The notes under the pieces are model-generated. The model was given only the letters and a program-made list of their open reading frames with translations, was not told the DNA's origin and made no database searches. From Hyphomicrobiales bacterium (lineage in GTDB: Bacteria > Pseudomonadota > Alphaproteobacteria > Rhizobiales > Xanthobacteraceae), in the NCBI GenBank assembly GCA_017304505.1, contig JAFKKQ010000365.1, forward strand, positions 1-6,766: a stretch of DNA of 6,766 bases, in the 5' to 3' direction. Shown here one piece after another: positions 1-6,642 of the stretch. Every line of letters begins with the position of its first letter. The stretch's first letter is position 1. The translations under genes were made by a program, and so were the position numbers.

Positions 1-1
1 G

Positions 2-856
2 GCGTTGCTCGGAGAAGGCCGCAAGGACGAGAGCGGCGACTTCACCAAGGGTGCGGGGCTGGGCGCGGCCGCTACCGAAATCGTCCTCGGCGTCATCGAG
101 CAACGCAGGGACTGGCGCGACACGATCGCCATCGCTGATATCCATCTGGCCAAAAGCCAGACCGGACAAAAGGGCGTCGAAGAGCTTGAAGAGATCGCCA
201 AGCTCGTCGCAGCGGCGGGTTATCATGATCGCGTCAAGATCGACCCCTCCGTCGTGCGCGGCCTCGAGTATTACACCGGCCCGGTCTACGAGATCGAACT
301 CCTCGTCGAAACCAAGGACGAGAAGGGCCGCCCGGTGCGCTTCGGCTCGGTCGGCGGCGGCGGGCGCTACGACGGGCTCGTGTCGCGCTTCCGCGGCGAG
401 CCGGTGCCGGCGACCGGCTTTTCCATCGGCGTGTCGCGGCTGCAGGCCGCGCTCACGCTGATCGGCAAGCTCGATTCCAAGCCCGCGCCCGGCCCTGTTC
501 TCGTCACGGTGTTCGACCGCGAGCGCGTCGCCGACTATCAGAAAATGGTGGCACAACTTCGCAACGCCGGCATCCGCGCCGAGCTTTATCTCGGCAACCA
601 GAAGCACAGCGTCGGCCAGCAGCTCAAATACGCCGACCGGCGCGGCTCGCCGTGCGCCGTCATCCAGGGCGGCGACGAGAGGGCCAAGGGCGAAGTGCAG
701 ATCAAGGACCTGATCCTCGGTGCGACGCTGACCGACACCAAGGACCGCGACGAGTACCTGAAGAAGCAGGCCGAGGCGCAGTTCGCCATCGCCGAAAGCG
801 ATCTGGTCGAAGGCGTGCGGCGCGTGCTGACCCGCCACAGCATCCGCTGGGCGTAA
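2..856 (+). CDS. hisS: Histidine--tRNA ligase (HisRS), 3' part, truncated by window edge
   Basis: Cytosolic class II aminoacyl-tRNA synthetase that joins histidine to tRNA-His using ATP. Only the last 284 codons are in the window; the frame is open to the left edge, so the true start is upstream. Visible family signatures are the histidine-binding motif [10 protein letters not shown] (nt 251-280), the glycine-rich [13 protein letters not shown] (from nt 341) and class II motif 3, [10 protein letters not shown], whose arginine codon is at 437-439. From about nt 490 to the stop there is an alpha/beta anticodon-binding domain (starting [11 protein letters not shown], with [20 protein letters not shown] and a VQIKDL strand). 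The stop is TAA at 854-856. A DUF3617 gene on the other strand ends 13 bases away, so the two are convergent. HisZ, encoded further right in the same window, is a paralogue, but this copy keeps the full motif 3 and the anticodon-binding domain, which identifies it as the true synthetase. Confidence 0.96.
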   Translation, partial: ALLGEGRKDESGDFTKGAGLGAAATEIVLGVIEQRRDWRDTIAIADIHLAKSQTGQKGVEELEEIAKLVAAAGYHDRVKIDPSVVRGLEYYTGPVYEIELLVETKDEKGRPVRFGSVGGGGRYDGLVSRFRGEPVPATGFSIGVSRLQAALTLIGKLDSKPAPGPVLVTVFDRERVADYQKMVAQLRNAGIRAELYLGNQKHSVGQQLKYADRRGSPCAVIQGGDERAKGEVQIKDLILGATLTDTKDRDEYLKKQAEAQFAIAESDLVEGVRRVLTRHSIRWA

Positions 857-869
857 GAACGGCCCGCTT

Positions 870-1403
870 TCAGTGCCGCGGCGGCGTGCCGTGTGCCGAC
901 CGCATGTTCAGCACATTCATCTTGAAACCGTTGGCCATGATCATGTCGCCAGGCTTCTGCCCGGCCTTGCATGGGCCGAGGTATTTCGCCTCGATCGTCA
1001 TGTTGACGGCCTGCCCCGGTGTCATGCCCGGAATCGCCGGCCCGCCCTTGCGGGTCGACGTCACCCGCACGGTGTAGGCGCGGTCGAAGCTGCCGGTCAC
1101 CACCGCATGCGACGTGGTCGTCGCCTCGCCGAACTTGCAGACCGAATCCACTGTGATGGTGCTGCCGGCGGTTTTGACGTCGTGCGTGGAGCAGGAGCCT
1201 TTGGACATGCCGCCGAAGTTGGAGTTCATCAGCTTGTCCGTCGCGGCATCGACACACTGCTGGATGGATTGCGGCGGCACGCCCCGGCTGTCAAAGTTCA
1301 TCTTCAGGTCCCACAGACCCGCCTTGCGCATCGGCATCTCTGTCGCCGAAGCCGCAGTGGCGATGACGAAGCCGCAAACCGCAATCGCAAGCTGACGATG
1401 CAT
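870..1403 (-). CDS. Secreted DUF3617 family protein
   Basis: Predicted periplasmic protein of 177 residues with no known biochemical function. The start at 1403 is chosen because a strong GGGGAGG lies 9 bases upstream and a typical signal peptide follows directly: positively charged MHRQ, hydrophobic core LAIAVCGFVIATAA, and an ASA cleavage site after residue 20. An in-frame ATG 17 codons earlier would put charged residues in front of the signal and has less support. The mature part begins with the KAGLWDL stretch (about 27-33) and has four cysteines at C50 (QQC), C71, C89 (VCKFGE) and C145 (GPC). This layout, with the G-x-W near the N-terminus and an F-x-R-x-Y beta strand (106-110), fits DUF3617 (Pfam PF12276). 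The family assignment is from recalled pattern, not a search. It is convergent with hisS and lies downstream of the ZnuD-type receptor on the same strand, but a hairpin and its own candidate promoter suggest separate transcription. Confidence 0.85.
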   Translation of the reverse strand: MHRQLAIAVCGFVIATAASATEMPMRKAGLWDLKMNFDSRGVPPQSIQQCVDAATDKLMNSNFGGMSKGSCSTHDVKTAGSTITVDSVCKFGEATTTSHAVVTGSFDRAYTVRVTSTRKGGPAIPGMTPGQAVNMTIEAKYLGPCKAGQKPGDMIMANGFKMNVLNMRSAHGTPPRH

Positions 1404-1429
1404 GGTGTGAATCCTCCCCAGGGGCCGTG

Positions 1430-1458
1430 ATTGTCCCGGTCGGGGACACCTCAATCAA
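1430..1458 (-). promoter_or_regulatory. Candidate sigma-70-type promoter of the DUF3617 gene
   Basis: On the minus strand there is TTGATT (1458-1453), a 17-base spacer, and GACAAT (1435-1430). Each hexamer matches the consensus at four of six positions and the spacing is optimal. It ends about 26 bases upstream of the start codon at 1403. A small dyad, TGTCCC (1432-1437) and GGGACA (1443-1448) around a 5-base centre, overlaps the -10 and spacer, and could be an operator or chance. There is no other evidence for promoter activity. Confidence 0.35.
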
Positions 1459-1523
1459 GACCCCCGGCTCACGGGTGACCGCGATGAGCGACTCGTGTTC
1501 CCCGGAAGCCACACACTCGAATC

Positions 1524-1551
1524 GGCCGCGGGCTGCCGAACGCCCGCGGCC
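1524..1551 (-). terminator. Strong GC hairpin after the TonB receptor gene, probable transcription end
   Basis: Perfect 10-bp inverted repeat: GGCCGCGGGC (1524-1533) and GCCCGCGGCC (1542-1551) with an 8-base loop. It lies 17 bases past the stop codon of the ZnuD-type receptor (1571-1569) in the direction of transcription. No T tract follows on the minus strand, so it is not a classical intrinsic terminator. It could act as a Rho-assisted stop, or as a 3' stem protecting the mRNA. Its position between two same-strand genes supports separation of the metal operon from the DUF3617 gene. Confidence 0.5.
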
Positions 1552-1568
1552 CGTGCTGTCCCAAGTCA

Positions 1569-3800
1569 TCAGTACTTCACGCTGGCGAACAGCCGGACAC
1601 CGAGCCCGGGCATCAACACCTCGTCCTTGGTGAACGAAACGTGGTTGCGGATGTCCTCGTTGAGCAGGTTATTGCCGACGACGCCAACCGTAACCTGCTT
1701 GATTCCGCTCGGATCGTTCTTGAGCGTCTTGGTATGGCTGACCTCGACCTTAAGCAGGTTGTAGCCGGAGGTCGGCGTCTCCCCGGTCAGCGCGATGTCG
1801 TTCTGCGCGAAGGCATGCAGCAGGTTGATCCGCGCCAGCCACTCCGCGTTGCGGAAATAGACGCCGCCGCCGATACGCTGCGGCGGAATGCGCGGCACGT
1901 TGCTGCCGTCGCCGAAGGTGGCGCGCACGATATCGTACTGCCCCTCGATGCCCCAGAAGCCGTGCCACATCGGATGCACGTCCCACTGGAACTGCAATTC
2001 GGCGCCGCGGAAGGTGGCGTCGCGCTGCGAATAGATCGCCTGATGCAGCTCGTCCTCGCCGGGCGCGCCGCAACTCGTCTCGCCGCAATCGACGCCGGTC
2101 AGATTGCGGAAAATGAAGCCGTTGAAGCGCGTGTAATAGGCATTGGCCTCGAACCGGAACGGTCCGGTGCCGCGCTTCAGCCCGATCTCCACCGACTTCG
2201 CTACCTCGGTCTTGAGATTGGGATTGCCGATGTCGAACGTCGCCGTCGCGTCGTGCGCACCCCGCGAGAACAACTCGGGCGCGCGCGGCGCGCGCTCGAC
2301 GTATTGCGCGGTCAGGCTGCCGACCAGACCCCACGGCAAATCCTTGAGCAGGCCGACGCTGCCGCTTTTCGGTGTGAAGGACCGGCTCAGGCCGGTGCCG
2401 GCCGACAGGTCGGCGATGTCGAAAATGTTGGACGGAAAATCGATTGCCGAGCCCGACACCCTGTTCTGCTCGATGCGCCCGGCAATCTGTGCCCGCACCG
2501 TCGGGCTGAAACGGAACTCGTTGAACAGATAGCCGGCGACGCTCGATGTCGTGTTGGGGCTGAACAAGCCGTTGAGGATGCTGCCAGGATCGTCCGGACT
2601 CGGTGCGGTGAGGTTCTGGTGCCAGGCCTGCACGCCTGCCGCCGAGGTCAGCGTGGCGAAGCCTAAGTTCGCCGGCGCAAATTGCACCTCGACGCGCCCT
2701 TCGGCCTCCTTGTTGGTGAAGGTCTGGCGGACGCCGTCGGTTGTCGGATCGCTGGTGTCGGCCAGGCCGATCTCGTTGTGCTTGTAATTGCTGTAGCCGG
2801 CCCAGAACCGGATGGTGTCGATGGCTGACGTTTGCGGCCGGAACTCGCCTTTGCTCGTCACCTTGGTCTGACCCATGTCGATCCGGGTGTTCGCGCCCGC
2901 GCCATCCAAGCCGGGCACGTGGTACAGGCTGTTGAATTGGGAAACCGCGGCGCCGACAAATCCGCCGTCGAACAGATACGAGCCGCCGATGGATTCGCCG
3001 TTGGAATGCGTCGCCGAATTGGGCTGTCGGCCGCCGTAGGGCTGCGTCTGGTCTCTCGGCGGCAGATAGGGGTAGCTCGGAATCCGATAGTCCTGCGCCG
3101 TGCGGCCATAAGCATCCGCGTGGATCGCGAAATTGCCTTTCCCGGCGTCGAGCAGAACGGAGCCTTCCAGGCCACTGTCCACCGAGGTCACGGCGCTGTT
3201 CAGTTCGGCGCTGAATCCGTTCAAGGGAATCGCCGTTGGGATGCGGCCGTTCTCGGCGTTGATTACGCCGCCAATCGCCTGCGAGCCGTAGCGCAACGTC
3301 GCCGGACCTCGGATCACCTCGATCTGGCGCGCCGCAAGCGGATCGATCGGCACGCCGTGATCCTCGCCGAGATCGGACGCGCCGTTGGCGCCGATGCCGT
3401 TCTCCTGGACGCGGACCCGGTTCATGTCGAGGCCGCGCACGATGGGACGACTTGCCGCGCCGGGCGCGAAGCTCGATCCCGTGATGCCGGGCTTCGAGAA
3501 CAACAGGTCGCCGAGCGTCGCGCCGGTGCTTCTGCGGATTTCATCCGCCGGCACCACCGTGACGGTGGCGAACTGGTCGGTAACCACCGGCAGCGCGCCA
3601 AGCAACTGCGTATCGTCCGGCCCGACCGGGACGGCATCCGCCGGTGCTTGATCGGGCGCCGCACGCCGCACGATGGGGCTTGGCGCCGTCACCGTGACCT
3701 GCGGCAGCGTCAACGTGTCCTGCGCCCGCACCGGACCGACGCAAAGGGAAAGCAAAGCCGATTGGCCAAGCATCAGCGCTCGAACAACACGAATTGTCAT
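1569..3800 (-). CDS. znuD: TonB-dependent outer-membrane receptor, ZnuD type (probable zinc uptake)
   Basis: Outer-membrane beta-barrel receptor of 743 residues that would import a metal or metal complex using TonB energy. The start at 3800 has AGGA about 7 bases upstream and leads straight into a signal peptide (cleavage likely after VRA, residue 26); an in-frame ATG at 3833 would add 11 residues in front of it. A TonB box-like TLPQVTVTA lies at 31-39. The plug spans about 75-190, with PIVRGLDMNRVRV (119-131), GEDHG (145-149) and the canonical IRGPATLRYGSQAIGGVIN (163-181). The barrel ends in an aromatic residue (SVKY), as expected for BAM-dependent assembly. ZnuD-like hallmarks are RAPRAPELFSRGAHD followed by the FDIGNPNLKTE strand (503-532) and the C-terminal RNHVSFTKD...PG segment. 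The ligand is inferred from this similarity and from the Zur-like operator upstream of the preceding gene. C572 and C577 (CGETSC) probably sit in a surface loop. A receptor for another metal or a metallophore remains possible. Confidence 0.88.
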   Translation of the reverse strand: MTIRVVRALMLGQSALLSLCVGPVRAQDTLTLPQVTVTAPSPIVRRAAPDQAPADAVPVGPDDTQLLGALPVVTDQFATVTVVPADEIRRSTGATLGDLLFSKPGITGSSFAPGAASRPIVRGLDMNRVRVQENGIGANGASDLGEDHGVPIDPLAARQIEVIRGPATLRYGSQAIGGVINAENGRIPTAIPLNGFSAELNSAVTSVDSGLEGSVLLDAGKGNFAIHADAYGRTAQDYRIPSYPYLPPRDQTQPYGGRQPNSATHSNGESIGGSYLFDGGFVGAAVSQFNSLYHVPGLDGAGANTRIDMGQTKVTSKGEFRPQTSAIDTIRFWAGYSNYKHNEIGLADTSDPTTDGVRQTFTNKEAEGRVEVQFAPANLGFATLTSAAGVQAWHQNLTAPSPDDPGSILNGLFSPNTTSSVAGYLFNEFRFSPTVRAQIAGRIEQNRVSGSAIDFPSNIFDIADLSAGTGLSRSFTPKSGSVGLLKDLPWGLVGSLTAQYVERAPRAPELFSRGAHDATATFDIGNPNLKTEVAKSVEIGLKRGTGPFRFEANAYYTRFNGFIFRNLTGVDCGETSCGAPGEDELHQAIYSQRDATFRGAELQFQWDVHPMWHGFWGIEGQYDIVRATFGDGSNVPRIPPQRIGGGVYFRNAEWLARINLLHAFAQNDIALTGETPTSGYNLLKVEVSHTKTLKNDPSGIKQVTVGVVGNNLLNEDIRNHVSFTKDEVLMPGLGVRLFASVKY

Positions 3801-3937
3801 AACGGTTTCCTGGATTCCAAAACATGCGCGCATCGGCGTCCCGCCGCAGGCGTGGCCGCCGGTTGGAAAACGACCGTTCGCTCTTGATGGCGTCGCCTGC
3901 GGACGAGCAGGCCACGACCGGAGCGACGGCGGCGATG
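3801..3937 (-). other. Intergenic gap inside the presumed DUF2946-znuD operon
   Basis: A 137-base GC-rich gap between the DUF2946 gene stop (3940-3938) and the receptor start (3800). The only site I can support is the AGGA ribosome-binding site near the receptor start. I see no AT-rich operator, no convincing promoter hexamers and no T-tailed hairpin, so read-through from the upstream promoter is the simplest reading. The gap is long for tightly coupled genes, so a separate receptor promoter cannot be excluded. Confidence 0.4.
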
Positions 3938-4309
3938 TCAGGAATGCGGAGGGGCGCGGGAACGGAAGGCGACGTGTTCGGAGGCGATGCCGACGGCAGC
4001 GTCCGCGACGATGATTTCAACCAGAACCGGGGCGTGCAGCGGCGGCAGCAGAGGCGCGGCGGCAGCCTGCGCGCCGCTGAGCAGCGTCATCACCGCGCAG
4101 ATCGCGCAATAATCGCCATCGTGCCGGTGGCCGCCGTCCGGCTGCCGGGAGCCGCCGGCGTCAGGCGTAGCGGCAGCCACCGCGAGCGGTCCACCCGCCC
4201 CGGTGGCATGAGGGATGTGGACGTGGCCGAACGCCAAGGCGATTTGCAGCAATAGCGCAAACAGCGCCGTCACCGCCATCGACCGCCGGCGCATCCGAAC
4301 CCAGCCCAT
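3938..4309 (-). CDS. Small DUF2946-like membrane/periplasmic protein with HxH and CxxC motifs
   Basis: A 123-residue protein of unknown function. An N-terminal arginine-rich start (MGWVRMRRRS) is followed by one hydrophobic segment (about 12-28), which acts as a signal anchor or signal peptide. Then comes a short histidine-rich stretch, H29-V-H31-I-P-H34, a low-complexity Gly/Ala linker, H61-R-H63 and C68-A-I-C71. The C-terminus ends in FRSRAPP, a tail I associate with DUF2946 (PF11162). The histidines and CxxC are plausible metal ligands, and the gene lies just upstream of a ZnuD-type receptor and downstream of a Zur-like box, so a role in zinc sensing, binding or delivery in the periplasm is a reasonable inference but not proven. 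The start at 4309 is chosen over the ATG at 4387, because that one overlaps the operator region, and over the ATG at 4294; no strong Shine-Dalgarno is seen for any of them. Confidence 0.75.
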   Translation of the reverse strand: MGWVRMRRRSMAVTALFALLLQIALAFGHVHIPHATGAGGPLAVAAATPDAGGSRQPDGGHRHDGDYCAICAVMTLLSGAQAAAAPLLPPLHAPVLVEIIVADAAVGIASEHVAFRSRAPPHS

Positions 4310-4355
4310 CAACGAATCGCCGGCCACCCGCTCCACCCCTCTGGAGTCCTGGTTA

Positions 4356-4377
4356 GAATGTAACAATATAACATTAC
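4356..4377 (-). promoter_or_regulatory. Zur-type operator in front of the DUF2946-znuD unit
   Basis: AT-rich island in GC-rich DNA. The core AATGTAACAATATAACATT (4357-4375) is an imperfect palindrome: the outer five bases on each side pair perfectly and 14 of 19 positions are symmetric. The right half, TATAACATTAC, matches the proteobacterial Zur consensus half-site (TATAACATT) very closely. It lies about 47 bases upstream of the DUF2946 start at 4309. Zur with bound zinc would repress from here and release under zinc starvation. Other Fur-family sites (Irr, Mur) have different recalled consensus sequences and fit less well. Confidence 0.7.
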
Positions 4378-4387
4378 CCCTCGTCAA
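4357..4387 (-). promoter_or_regulatory. Candidate promoter of the DUF2946-znuD unit, overlapping the Zur-like box
   Basis: On the minus strand TTGACG (4387-4382) is a good -35 hexamer. A possible -10, TACATT (4362-4357), follows after a 19-base spacer, longer than ideal. The Zur-like palindrome fills the spacer and the -10, which is the classical geometry for repression by steric block. The exact -10 is uncertain because the whole palindrome is AT-rich. Confidence 0.4.
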
Positions 4388-4528
4388 GGGCCGTCATCGC
4401 CCCGTTAACCGTCTATCGGGTCGCTGCGCCGCGATTAAGCGCCACGGCCGAACGTCGTCGAAACCTTAATCTTGCCGTGCTAAAGCCCGCCCCAACGCGC
4501 GGTACGGCGCGACGGGACGGCTGCAAGC

Positions 4529-5674
4529 ATGACGGCGGACACGGACAATTCTCAATCGGATGGACGGGCGGAAACGCTGGTCGCCGCCTATGAGCGCGCC
4601 GGCTACCGCCGCCTCATGCCGCCGATCCTGCAGCCGGCCGAGCCCTTCCTCGACCTGTCCGGCGAGGACATCCGCAAGCGCATCTATCTCACCGCCGATG
4701 CCGACGGCCGCGAACTGTGCCTGCGGCCCGACCTCACCATCCCGGTGTCGCGCGACTACCTGGCCTCGCCGGAGGCGGGCACACCTCAAGGGTTCTGCTA
4801 CTGGGGCCCTGTTTACCGCGATCGCGGCGCCCTCCCCGCGGAGATGATGCAAGCCGGCATCGAATCCTTCGGCCGGCCGGACATCGCGGCAGCCGATGCC
4901 GAAATGCTCGCGCTCGGCCTCGACGCGGTTGTGCATTACGGCATCGCCAGCCCGGAAATCCGCATCGGCGATGTCGGCCTGTTCACGGCCTTGATCGCCG
5001 CCCTTGATCTGGCGCCGGCCTGGAAGCGACGGCTGGTGAAGAACTTCAACCGCAAGACCTCGCTCGCTCACGACCTCGATGTGCTCACCCTCGGCGGCAC
5101 CGCCAAGCACCCGGAGTATCAGGGCGTGCTGGCGGCGCTGGCCGGCTCCGATCCAAAGGCTGCGCGGGCCCTGGTCACGGACCTTCTATCGATTGCCGGC
5201 ATCAGCACGGTCGGCGGGCGGACCGTGGGCGAGATCGCGGAGCGCTTCCTCGAGCAGTCAGCGCTTGGCGCGGCGACCACCTTGCCGCGCGAGACGCGGA
5301 CGCTGATCGAGAAGTTCCTCGCCGTTTCCGGCGACCCGGATGAGGCCGCGGCCGAACTGCGTGCACTGGCGGCCTCCGCCGGTTTGAAACTCGACCCTGC
5401 CCTCGATCTGTTCGAGAGCCGCACCGGCTTTCTTGCCGCACGCGGCCTCGATATCGGCCGCATCCGCTTCTCGACCGCGTTCGGACGCGGCCTCGATTAT
5501 TACACCGGCTTTGTCTTCGAACTGCACGATCCGGCTGCGCCGCCGAATGGCCCGTTGGTCGCCGGTGGCCGCTACGACGAATTGCTGACGCGACTCGGCG
5601 CAAAAACGCCGATCGCCGCAGTCGGGTTTGCGGTCTGGATCGAGCGCGTCGCATCGTGCGGAGGTTTGGCATGA
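4529..5674 (+). CDS. hisZ: ATP phosphoribosyltransferase regulatory subunit HisZ
   Basis: A 381-residue HisRS-like protein without aminoacylation activity. In known systems it forms a hetero-octamer with short-form HisG and is needed for its activity and for feedback inhibition by histidine, at the first step of histidine biosynthesis in the cytosol. Visible features are the class II-like segment [13 protein letters not shown] (from 63), [10 protein letters not shown], the [11 protein letters not shown] stretch, [12 protein letters not shown] (320-331) and [14 protein letters not shown]. There is no C-terminal anticodon-binding domain, which separates it from the true HisRS at the left of the window. 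The start at 4529 is the first ATG in the frame and gives the expected N-terminus; only a weak GGGA lies about 11 bases upstream. Its last codons overlap the start of hisG by ATGA, implying translational coupling. Confidence 0.95.
   Translation: MTADTDNSQSDGRAETLVAAYERAGYRRLMPPILQPAEPFLDLSGEDIRKRIYLTADADGRELCLRPDLTIPVSRDYLASPEAGTPQGFCYWGPVYRDRGALPAEMMQAGIESFGRPDIAAADAEMLALGLDAVVHYGIASPEIRIGDVGLFTALIAALDLAPAWKRRLVKNFNRKTSLAHDLDVLTLGGTAKHPEYQGVLAALAGSDPKAARALVTDLLSIAGISTVGGRTVGEIAERFLEQSALGAATTLPRETRTLIEKFLAVSGDPDEAAAELRALAASAGLKLDPALDLFESRTGFLAARGLDIGRIRFSTAFGRGLDYYTGFVFELHDPAAPPNGPLVAGGRYDELLTRLGAKTPIAAVGFAVWIERVASCGGLA
5660..5664 (+). promoter_or_regulatory. Shine-Dalgarno of hisG inside the hisZ end
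   Basis: GGAGG six bases before the ATG at 5671. It decides the hisG start in favour of 5671 over the in-frame ATG at 5656, which would lie upstream of this site and add five residues not typical of the family. Confidence 0.85.
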
Positions 5675-6642
5675 GCGCGCCGCTCGTCATCGCCGTGCCG
5701 GCCAAAGGCCGGCTCCAGGAGCACACCGAGGCGTTCTTCGCCCGTGCCGGGCTGCCGCTCGTGAAGCCGCGTGGCGCCCGCGACTATCGCGGCGCCATTG
5801 CTGATTTTCCCGGCGTCGAGGTCGCCTATCTCTCGGCCTCCGAAATCGCCGGCGCATTGGCGCAAGGCGCGATCCATCTTGGCGTCACCGGCGAAGACCT
5901 GCTGCGCGAGACAATCGCCGATATCGACGCGCGCGTGGTGATGATTGAGGGTCTGCGCTTCGGCTTCGCCAATGTCGTGGTTGCGGTGCCGCAAGCCTGG
6001 ATCGACGTGCGCAGCATGGCCGATCTCGACGATGTCGCGACGGCCTTCCGGCTGCGCCACGACCGCAAGATGCGTGTGGCCACCAAATACGTGAACCTGA
6101 CGCGCGATTTCTTTTCCGCGCACGGCATCGTCGACTACCGCATTGTCGAAAGCTCGGGCGCGACCGAAGGCGCGCCGGCGGCGGGTTCTGCCGAGTTGAT
6201 CGTCGACATCACCACCACCGGGACGACGCTCGCCGCCAATGCGCTGAAGATCGTCGAGGACGGCACCATCCTGCGTTCGCAGGCCAATCTGGTCGCGGCC
6301 CGCGGTGCGTCCTGGGGCGAGGCCGAGCACGAAATTGCGCGCCGCATCCTCGACCGTATCGCCGCACAAGCGCGGGCCCGCGCCTACCGCGAGGTGCGCA
6401 CCCGCTTTCCCGGCTGCGACGACGCGCTGCTGGCGCAGGCGCAACAACGCTTCGGTGTCGTGGCTCCGTTCGGCGGCCCCACCTCCTCCGGGATGCTGAC
6501 GCTGCATTGCCCGCCGGGGGCGGTGTACGACCTTGCCAGCTTCATGCGCGAACGCGGTGCGCACAGCATTGTCGTCGCCGAAATCGAATACGTGTTCGCG
6601 CCGGAGAATCCGCTCTACGCCAAGCTCGTCACCGGTTTGTAA
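5671..6642 (+). CDS. hisG: ATP phosphoribosyltransferase catalytic subunit HisG
   Basis: Catalyses the condensation of ATP with PRPP to phosphoribosyl-ATP, the committed step of histidine biosynthesis. The protein has 323 residues. The N-terminal motif VPAKGRL (9-15), GVTGEDLL, the [14 protein letters not shown] segment, and the PRPP-binding region [10 protein letters not shown] (160-169) with [11 protein letters not shown] (177-187) are all intact. After about residue 230 there is an extra region including [17 protein letters not shown] (272 on), [17 protein letters not shown] and a short tail. This resembles the ACT-like HisG C-terminal domain of long-form enzymes (compare the GASSILVLPIE strand of enterobacterial HisG), although a HisZ partner is encoded next door. 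The start follows a GGAGG six bases upstream and overlaps hisZ by 4 bases (ATGA). The stop is TAA at 6640-6642. Confidence 0.96.
   Translation: MSAPLVIAVPAKGRLQEHTEAFFARAGLPLVKPRGARDYRGAIADFPGVEVAYLSASEIAGALAQGAIHLGVTGEDLLRETIADIDARVVMIEGLRFGFANVVVAVPQAWIDVRSMADLDDVATAFRLRHDRKMRVATKYVNLTRDFFSAHGIVDYRIVESSGATEGAPAAGSAELIVDITTTGTTLAANALKIVEDGTILRSQANLVAARGASWGEAEHEIARRILDRIAAQARARAYREVRTRFPGCDDALLAQAQQRFGVVAPFGGPTSSGMLTLHCPPGAVYDLASFMRERGAHSIVVAEIEYVFAPENPLYAKLVTGL

Noticed and set aside
857..869. Possible bidirectional terminator between the convergent hisS and DUF3617 genes
   Set aside because: Only 13 bases separate the stops and no hairpin with a T tract can be drawn there.
873..1430. Open frame of 185 codons on the plus strand downstream of hisS
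   Set aside because: Antisense to the DUF3617 gene, which has a signal peptide, conserved cysteines and a good Shine-Dalgarno.
1641..2666. Long open frame of 341 codons on the plus strand
   Set aside because: It is antisense to the ZnuD-type receptor, whose motifs are clear. The translated product is Arg/Ala-rich with no recognisable domain, typical for a shadow frame in high-GC DNA.
2832..3887. Long open frame of 351 codons on the plus strand
   Set aside because: Also antisense to the receptor gene and its leader, Arg-rich, with no family motifs.
3541..4020. Open frame of 159 codons on the minus strand bridging the receptor and DUF2946 genes
   Set aside because: It overlaps both real genes out of frame. 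Its product has no signal or domain and no ribosome-binding site was seen.
4496..4511. CGCGC/GCGCG inverted repeat just before hisZ
   Set aside because: A 5-bp GC stem is expected by chance in this composition and has no supporting context such as a leader peptide or attenuator.
5572..6564. Open frame of 330 codons on the minus strand
   Set aside because: Fully antisense to hisZ/hisG; the composition (Gly, Arg, His, Asp) reflects reverse reading of the hisG codons.
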